Origin: Lachnospiraceae bacterium | Lineage (GTDB): Bacteria; Bacillota; Clostridia; Lachnospirales; Lachnospiraceae | Length of the DNA: 58,765 nt | Direction of reading: 5' to 3' | NCBI GenBank assembly: GCA_022652545.1 | Contig: JALCRM010000013.1 | Span: forward strand, 1-58,765 | Part shown: piece by piece, positions 54,033-58,765 of the stretch | How positions within the stretch are numbered: the stretch's first letter is position 1 | Layout: every line of letters begins with the position of its first letter | Translations under genes and position numbers: made by a program | The notes under the pieces: model-generated | Databases searched by the model: none | What the model saw: only the letters and a program-made list of their open reading frames with translations | What the model was told of the DNA's origin: nothing

Positions 54033-54089
54033 TTGATATCTTCCGTTATATATCCGGCTTTCCCTCTTGTTTTCTTGGTAAATCGAAAT

Positions 54090-54572
54090 TTATTCTGTCG
54101 GAATTTGCTCTGCCAGGTTTCTTTTTCCGGTTAACTTACTGATGGTAACTTTATATACGTTTGTCATAGGAAGTCCCTTGCATTTTCCAATCGGATAATC
54201 CGAGTAATGGTAGTGGCCGGTAATGCTTTCCAGACCGGGAATTATTTCATCTTCCTCTGCGCTTTCAACTACTCCAAAACCGATTATGCTCTCGTAGCGT
54301 GTTGTAATGCCGTGCTCCGTTGGCTCAACCTTATAAAAAACATGTCCTTCTATACATACTTTGGGATTGTCCGCGATCATATCAACTTTTTTCCCTTGTT
54401 TGGCTCCATGAAAGTAAATAATAACAGAGTCATTCTGTCGAACAACACCAAATGATACAGGAACTACATATGGGTAATCCTGCCCATTAAAGCCAATGCT
54501 TAAAGTATCGCATTTCTCTAAAACCCTCAGCATCTCTTCTGTATCCGTAATTTCTCTTTCTGTCCTTCTCAT
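54090..54572 (-). CDS. Pyridoxamine 5'-phosphate oxidase-family flavoprotein (second)
   Basis: 160 residues, same split-barrel family as the gene at 21357: GFNGQDYPYVVPVSFG, IIYFHGAKQGKK and VYKVTISKLTGKRN. The ATG at 54572 has GGGAG nine bases upstream; an earlier start lacks a site. The paralogs differ strongly, so this is not a recent duplication. Confidence 0.85.
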   Translation of the reverse strand: MRRTEREITDTEEMLRVLEKCDTLSIGFNGQDYPYVVPVSFGVVRQNDSVIIYFHGAKQGKKVDMIADNPKVCIEGHVFYKVEPTEHGITTRYESIIGFGVVESAEEDEIIPGLESITGHYHYSDYPIGKCKGLPMTNVYKVTISKLTGKRNLAEQIPTE

Positions 54573-54712
54573 GCTGTATCTCTCCCGATTTTCACATTTC
54601 ATCATGTTATGTGTAATATCTCAAAATTGCACTTGCCGGCCGGACAGCCGCGCAATATGATAACCGTAAATTTATTGCACACATTGTATATTACCGCATC
54701 GGGAGGTTCAAT

Positions 54713-55378
54713 ATGACGTTCATGAGGAACCATTGGTATGATCTGGGGGTGCTCCCCATTGCGGCAGCCGCGATCTGCCTCATCTGCGGCTGGTCTGCTA
54801 TGGATATGCTGCAGAAGCTTGCACTTTTTAACTTTATTGTGATTTTCTGGCACCAGTTTGAAGAATACCGCTTCCCGGGCGGAGAACCTGCCATTACGAA
54901 TCTCGTATCACAGCGCAACTCTGATGCACCGGCCGACCGCTATCCGCTCAATCAGAATAATGCAATGGTCATCAATTTAACCGCAGCTTATACTCTTTAC
55001 CTTTTTCCGGTGCTGTTTCCTCATGTCCTCTGGCTTGGGCTGGCCCCTGTGGTTTTTGGCATGGCACAGCTGATTGTCCATGTGTTCAAAACACCGCATC
55101 AGATCGGAAACCGAATTTATTCACCTGGCGCGGCAGCCGTTGTTTTCGGGCATCTTCCGGTAGGAATCTTCTGGCTGTTTTTTACGATCTCGAACGGAAT
55201 ACTGCATTGGTACGATGTGCTTCTGGGCGTCATATATCTGGCTGTTTTTATCGGTGGATTTATGTTGAAAATCGGATATGGCGTTCTTAAAAGTTCAACC
55301 TCCCCATATCCCTTTCCTGAAGCAGAATTTGAACGCGGAGGATATGCGGAACGGATCCGATCCCGGTTTCCTGCATAA
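54713..55378 (+). CDS. HXXEE-domain membrane protein
   Basis: 221 residues, about six membrane segments. The family-naming motif HQFEEYRFPGG is present, and H-x9-H positions recur in later helices (IVHVFKTPHQ). Function unknown; the conserved His and Glu residues in membrane segments suggest a metal site. GGGAGG lies six bases before the ATG. Divergent from the PPOX gene. Confidence 0.82.
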   Translation: MTFMRNHWYDLGVLPIAAAAICLICGWSAMDMLQKLALFNFIVIFWHQFEEYRFPGGEPAITNLVSQRNSDAPADRYPLNQNNAMVINLTAAYTLYLFPVLFPHVLWLGLAPVVFGMAQLIVHVFKTPHQIGNRIYSPGAAAVVFGHLPVGIFWLFFTISNGILHWYDVLLGVIYLAVFIGGFMLKIGYGVLKSSTSPYPFPEAEFERGGYAERIRSRFPA

Positions 55379-55565
55379 CATGTGGCGGAAATGCCTGAAA
55401 CTCCCGGCGCATCATAAGGCCACTCTCCTACAATTCTTCGAGGCTATGCGGATTCAAGAGAAATTGTCTGATTCCAACGACTAATATGCCGTCTTCTGTC
55501 CACCATGGGATTACCGGATCTCTGACAACTATTATTTTTTTAAATGAATCATCAATCTTCCTTAA

Positions 55566-55730
55566 AGATCTTGTTTCTGGAATGCCATCTCCCGCGTGCT
55601 GGGTCTATACAGCGGCAACATCTCTGCAGATACCCTGACTGTCGGCTGCCGCAGAAATATCAAACCGGAAATGGCGGAGGTCAAGGGCAAGCGTCTTCTG
55701 ATTGCTGCAGAAATGCAGGAAGGTGCAACA
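55566..55730 (+). pseudogene. P4-family phage/plasmid primase-helicase fragment
   Basis: About 54 codons in one frame read from RSCFWNAISRVLGLYSGNIS to EMAEVKGKRLLIAAEMQEG. This matches the ATPase core of P4-type primases, where GKSxFWNxIxRVLG is followed by NIKPExAxLxGKRLxIAxExxEG; the Walker A GK is already lost at the left end. A stop lies just upstream. On the right it runs into the recombinase fragment in another frame. It has no start and is clearly a remnant. Confidence 0.65.
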
Positions 55731-55732
55731 CT

Positions 55733-56476
55733 GGCATCGTGCCGCAATACTATGTTGAGGACGATCATCCTCCCATCATTCCGAAAGAAATCTTCATGCA
55801 GGTACAGGAGGAACTTGTCCGCAGGCGCGTCGTGCACAAGAGCCCGACAGGCAAGAAACGCACCTACTCCTGCAATCATTGCTTTGCGCAGATGATTTTC
55901 TGCGGCGAGTGCGGTGAGCTTTACCGCCGCGTCCATTGGAACAATCACGGCTGCAAATCCATTGTCTGGCGCTGCATCAGCCGCTTGGAGCCATCGGAAG
56001 CTGAGAGCAACTGTACGAATCGGACGGTAAATGAAGCTGTCCTTGAGGACGTCACGGTCAAAGCCTTAAACCGGATTCTGCGAGGCAGGAAAGAGTTCTT
56101 GGCCCAGCTGCAGGAAAACGTAGCCAGGGCCGTCGTCACAACCGACACTCTCTCACCGGAAGGCATCCAACTGAGGCTTGAAGATTTACAGAAAGAACTG
56201 CTTCGAAATGTCGAGGGCGGCAAAGACTACAATGCCATCACTGACGAGATGGTTCGCCTGCAGGAAATGAAGAAGCAGTCCACGGTCGACAATCACCGTA
56301 GAGAAGAAGCCATGAACCGGATCAAGGAACTGCAGGATTTCGTCGCCATGCAGAATACAGAAATTCATGTGTTCGATGAAGCTCTTGTCTGGAAGCTTAT
56401 AAAAAGCATCACGGTATACGCGGATAAGTTCACCGTCGAATTCAAGTCCGGCGTATGCGTGGATATCGCAGAATAA
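55733..56476 (+). pseudogene. Large serine recombinase, C-terminal fragment
   Basis: About 247 codons. PQYYVEDDHPPIIPKEIFMQVQEEL begins the recombinase domain. A zinc ribbon (CNHC... CGEC... CTN), a coiled coil (about 120 residues) and the usual end follow. The N-terminal resolvase domain with the catalytic Ser is absent. The open frame extends left to 55544 but that part is out-of-frame primase sequence. The protein cannot recombine DNA alone. A terminator follows at 56478. Confidence 0.8.
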
Positions 56477-56477
56477 A

Positions 56478-56525
56478 AGAGCAGGCTGCTCCGATAGGAA
56501 TCTTACCTATGGAGTGGCCTGCTCT
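56478..56525 (+). terminator. Terminator after the recombinase fragment
   Basis: AGAGCAGGC pairs with GCCTGCTCT, with inner CTCC/GGAG and ATAGG/CCTAT stems, followed by CTTGTTTGT. It begins right after the recombinase stop. Confidence 0.75.
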
Positions 56526-56575
56526 CTTGTTTGTACAAATCGGAATTTGCCGAGGCAGGGATTTTGATCATAATC

Positions 56576-56785
56576 TTATTCAAAATAAAACAAATCTTCA
56601 AATTTTTTATCGAGCGCAACACAGAGTATCAAAGCTAATTTAGCGGTTGGATTAAATTGACCTGTTTCAATAGAACTAATTGTGTTGCGGGAAACGCCTA
56701 CCAATTCAGACAACTGTGCTTGTGAAAGATTGGCTTGTGTCCGTGCTTCTTTCAGTCTGTTTTTGAGTATAAGTTTATCATTCAT
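56576..56785 (-). CDS. Small XRE-family regulator
   Basis: 69 residues, almost entirely one HTH_3 domain (LSQAQLSELVGVSRNTISSIETGQFNPTAKLALILCVALDKKFEDLF). It starts 4 bases after the membrane protein gene, in a two-gene unit. It may regulate that unit through the inverted repeats around the promoter upstream. Confidence 0.88.
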   Translation of the reverse strand: MNDKLILKNRLKEARTQANLSQAQLSELVGVSRNTISSIETGQFNPTAKLALILCVALDKKFEDLFYFE

Positions 56786-56789
56786 AGTG

Positions 56790-57110
56790 TCACCCGATTA
56801 GCCTGATTACGAACAAAACAGTAAAAAATACAAATAGGCCATCATAAAGAATTGCTAACAGTAGCTCATGTCTCCTGCGCAATTTTAAGTATTTCATGGT
56901 AAACATTGTACCGAGGATGCTGAAATAGATCATCCAGCTTTCGAAATTGATAGTATTTTTAAATATCACCTGCAAAACGGCTACAAGACAACACACCAGC
57001 ATTCCGATCTGCGCTGCCAGCTTGCCGGAAGATGCCAGAACAGATAGTTCTAACTCGTCTGAACCTTTATTCTCATTTCTGCTCTTTTCAAGTATTTCTT
57101 CTTTTTTCAT
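56790..57110 (-). CDS. Small membrane protein paired with the XRE regulator (DUF6442-like)
   Basis: 106 residues. A charged N-terminus (KKEEILEKSRNENKGSDELE) is followed by three membrane helices. It resembles small proteins that Clostridia encode just before an XRE regulator; the family name is from memory and the function unknown. AAGGAG lies seven bases before the ATG at 57110. Confidence 0.7.
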   Translation of the reverse strand: MKKEEILEKSRNENKGSDELELSVLASSGKLAAQIGMLVCCLVAVLQVIFKNTINFESWMIYFSILGTMFTMKYLKLRRRHELLLAILYDGLFVFFTVLFVIRLIG

Positions 57111-57142
57111 ATCAAATCTCCTTGACAAGTTTTATTGTCATT

Positions 57143-57171
57143 ATTATATGCCCGCCAAGTATACTTGTCAA
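57143..57171 (-). promoter_or_regulatory. Consensus sigma-A promoter of the membrane protein/XRE unit
   Basis: On the minus strand TTGACA (57166-57171), 17 bases, TATAAT (57143-57148): a perfect consensus promoter. The -35 is embedded in ACTTGTCAAG (57163-57172), whose exact inverted copy CTTGACAAGT lies at 57121-57130 beside the ribosome site. Such a strong promoter needs a repressor, probably the XRE protein. Confidence 0.85.
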
Positions 57172-57274
57172 GACTGTTTTGCAAAGTTTTGTTGGCAAAA
57201 AAGCAGACTATGTTTCACCCCCACTAGAGAGTATATAAATGATCTTGCCTTTCAAATTCCGATTTGTCTTCCTT

Positions 57275-57349
57275 GACATCTAATTCGCTCACTCAGCGGC
57301 AGAACATCTAATCCACAGCCTAAACCCTACGGAAAACATCTAATTCGCC
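57275..57349. repeat. Three direct ACATCTAATTCGC-type repeats
   Basis: ACATCTAATTCGC at 57276, ACATCTAATCCAC at 57304 and ACATCTAATTCGC at 57336, spaced 28 and 32 bases. Multiple short direct repeats of this kind occur at transposon ends (for example IS21-type), but no transposase is near. Confidence 0.55.
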
Positions 57350-57483
57350 AACTGAATGTCAATCTCCTCTGTCAAGGCTTATTACTTGACAGTTTTGGAT
57401 AAGTTTCCACAGAGGATTCTGCACCCCTCAGCTGCTTTACCTCCGAACCCGCAAATGCCCTGATATCAAGGCTTTTTCGGCTT

Positions 57484-57552
57484 ATTTACCCTCGACTCTT
57501 GACATCAATACTACGGTCTCGACGTGGCTCGATTGCTCCATCTTGATGTCTC
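57484..57552 (-). pseudogene. Short remnant resembling an RlmD-type methyltransferase segment
   Basis: On the minus strand AGGAG and an ATG at 57539 open a 19-codon frame MEQSSHVETVVLMSRVEGK-stop. HVETVVLMSR matches the C-terminal HVETVVLLS motif of 23S rRNA (uracil-5-)-methyltransferases often found on Clostridia elements. Only this segment remains. Confidence 0.35.
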
Positions 57553-57553
57553 C
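57525..57553 (-). repeat. 29-base direct repeat, right copy
   Basis: 25 of 29 positions match 51855-51883, same orientation. It overlaps the start of the methyltransferase-like remnant. Confidence 0.55.
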
Positions 57554-57818
57554 TTATTGACCAGTTCTCGTGAACCTCTGATTTTCTGCCCATTCGTTCA
57601 CGGGAATTGTTCAACCGCTCTTTTCGGTTCGCGAAAACTTATCTACACACTTTTGTACGTTCGCGGGAATTGCTCCACGGCTTGAGTATACCTTATATAT
57701 GGCTTCCGGGCCTTGTGCCCACTGTCTCAACCTTAGCGCCGGATTGGTGCAAGGGAATTGCTCCACGATTGCCATCGTCTCAACCCTTATTCTTGGATTT
57801 TCCATTGGCAGTGATAGG

Positions 57819-58765
57819 TTATTTTTTGCTCTTCTTTTCCAGCTGCTTTATGCTGTTCAGGTAATCCTGTTCCACGTTACTCAATGTTTTCGCTTTGTAT
57901 TTTTTATACTCCGTCTGCGCCTTGTCCATTGCCTGATCATGGCTGACAGTCCCATTTCCAATCAACAGCTTTTCCCCTGTGGAGGTCAAAATGCCGTCGA
58001 GATGTCTGGCCCAGTCCTCCATCGTCATCGGAATCTCACGCTCTGCCTGTCGCTCGGCAAAATCAAGATATCCGGAAACAAGCTGGCCCATCGCGCGAAG
58101 CTCTTTTTCATTCAGATAGTTCTTTGCAATTTTCGCTTCATGAAGCGTAGGCTGATCTCCTGAAAAAGTCATCAAGCCCATAAAATCCTTTTCTGCGTCA
58201 GCCCGGTGATAGATCACCTCCGCAGCGGTCTCACCGGAAACGGCATAATGGATCTTGTTCTGTACCCGTTTGAAAAATTGTATGGAGACTTCCGCGTTAG
58301 GATTGTAGTCAACACTGGTCGCATAGATTTCCAATACCTGACGATAAAATACCTTTTCAGAAGCCCGGATGTCTCGGATTCTTTCCAACAGCTCCTTAAA
58401 GTATCCGCCGCCACCCAGCTCTTTCAAGCGGTCATCATCCATCGCGAAACCTTTTTTGATGTATTCCTTTAATATGTTCGTTGCCCATATACGGAACTGA
58501 ACACCACGCTGGGATTTAACACGATAGCCAACGGAGATAATAACATCAAGGTTATAGAATTTTGTTTTATAGTTTTTTCCGTCAGCACCAGTTGTCAAGC
58601 ATTCCTTGACAACTGAAGCACTGTCAAGTTCTCCATCTTTAAAAATATTATTTATATGCAGACTAACATTTTGCTTAGTCGTTTGAAAAAGCTTTGACAT
58701 ATCAGCCTGACTCAACCACACTGTTTCATCCTGCATAGTGACATCTATTTTTGTCAAACCGTCTT
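57819..58765 (-). CDS. RhuM-family protein, 5' end outside the window
   Basis: At least 315 residues; the frame is open to the right edge, so the few N-terminal residues are missing. The RhuM pattern is clear: ETVWLSQADMSKLFQTTKQNVSLHINNIFKDGEL (an HTH-like DNA-binding part), then NLDVIISVGYRVKSQRGVQFRIWATNILKEYIKKGF, and a long helical tail. RhuM proteins are common on pathogenicity islands and other accessory DNA; the biochemical role is unknown. Confidence 0.88.
   Translation of the reverse strand, partial: DGLTKIDVTMQDETVWLSQADMSKLFQTTKQNVSLHINNIFKDGELDSASVVKECLTTGADGKNYKTKFYNLDVIISVGYRVKSQRGVQFRIWATNILKEYIKKGFAMDDDRLKELGGGGYFKELLERIRDIRASEKVFYRQVLEIYATSVDYNPNAEVSIQFFKRVQNKIHYAVSGETAAEVIYHRADAEKDFMGLMTFSGDQPTLHEAKIAKNYLNEKELRAMGQLVSGYLDFAERQAEREIPMTMEDWARHLDGILTSTGEKLLIGNGTVSHDQAMDKAQTEYKKYKAKTLSNVEQDYLNSIKQLEKKSKK

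Larger units (their letters stand above)
57111..57818. other. Repeat-rich noncoding region
   Basis: About 700 bases between two minus-strand genes. From right to left on the plus strand it holds GGGAATTGCTCCACG at 57665 and 57753, a variant at 57602, the 29-base repeat at 57525, and three ACATCTAAT copies at 57276, 57304 and 57336. The promoter for the XRE unit is at its left end. No intact gene is seen; it looks like remains of mobile-element ends. Confidence 0.55.

Noticed and set aside
53898..54134. Plus-strand 78-codon frame over the flavin reductase remnant
   Set aside because: No ribosome site or similarity; the minus strand carries a recognisable FMN reductase start.
55278..55484. Plus-strand 68-codon frame at the end of the HXXEE gene
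   Set aside because: It overlaps the HXXEE gene in another frame and has no start context or recognisable sequence.
1..58765. CRISPR array, tRNA or rRNA genes
   Set aside because: No regularly spaced identical repeats with unique spacers, and no tRNA or rRNA motifs were found by eye on either strand.

Overview
The window looks like a chromosomal stretch of a fermentative gut Clostridia species (Bacillota, Lachnospiraceae-like). The basis is the gene content: a glgC-glgD pair, a PerR-controlled catalase, YesM/YesN regulators with a family 1 binding protein, ribose-type ABC transporters, intracellular glycoside hydrolases, strong GGAGG ribosome binding sites, sigma-A promoters, and debris of Clostridia-type mobile elements. 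No rRNA, tRNA or CRISPR array was seen. The species assignment is inference.

Layout. 0-2.9 kb: the end of a KdpD-like kinase, a KdpE-like regulator and a Trk/Ktr potassium uptake pair, all on the plus strand. 2.9-8.5 kb: two small proteins, then perR-katA behind a perfect PerR box, then glgC-glgD. 8.7-15.2 kb: a prepilin-like protein with a chitin-binding-like tail, a LysR regulator divergent from a YeiH-type transporter, a beta-glucuronidase-like GH2 enzyme and two membrane proteins of unknown role. 15.3-25 kb: glycan genes (GH29, GH43) interleaved with two hybrid sensor kinases, one with a periplasmic-binding-protein-like sensor and coupled to a YhfC-type membrane protease. 25.2-29.6 kb: an esterase and beta-propeller pair, then an operon of a broken HD-GYP protein, a type IV prepilin and a diguanylate cyclase.

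29.9-43 kb is the most coherent system. It is a 12-gene minus-strand operon (dhaL, dhaK, an LsrF-type thiolase/aldolase, a VOC protein, a sugar ABC transporter with two permeases, deoC, an FGGY kinase, an SDR dehydrogenase and a phosphate acyltransferase). It ends with the acyltransferase and is headed by a SorC/LsrR-type regulator. It resembles an Lsr operon merged with a ketose or tetrose kinase pathway; the substrate is not evident. 43.2-49.8 kb: an AraC regulator, then a binding protein without permeases divergent from yesM-yesN, then a truncated flavodoxin.

49.9-58.8 kb is accessory. It holds an S66 peptidase, a hydrolase, an AAA/DUF4143 ATPase, a Gdx-type SMR exporter with a riboswitch-like leader, a flavin reductase fragment, a PPOX protein and an HXXEE protein. 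It also holds a P4-type primase fragment joined to a serine recombinase fragment, an XRE regulator/membrane protein pair, a repeat-rich noncoding stretch and a RhuM-family gene running off the right edge. This end reads as a graveyard of mobile elements.
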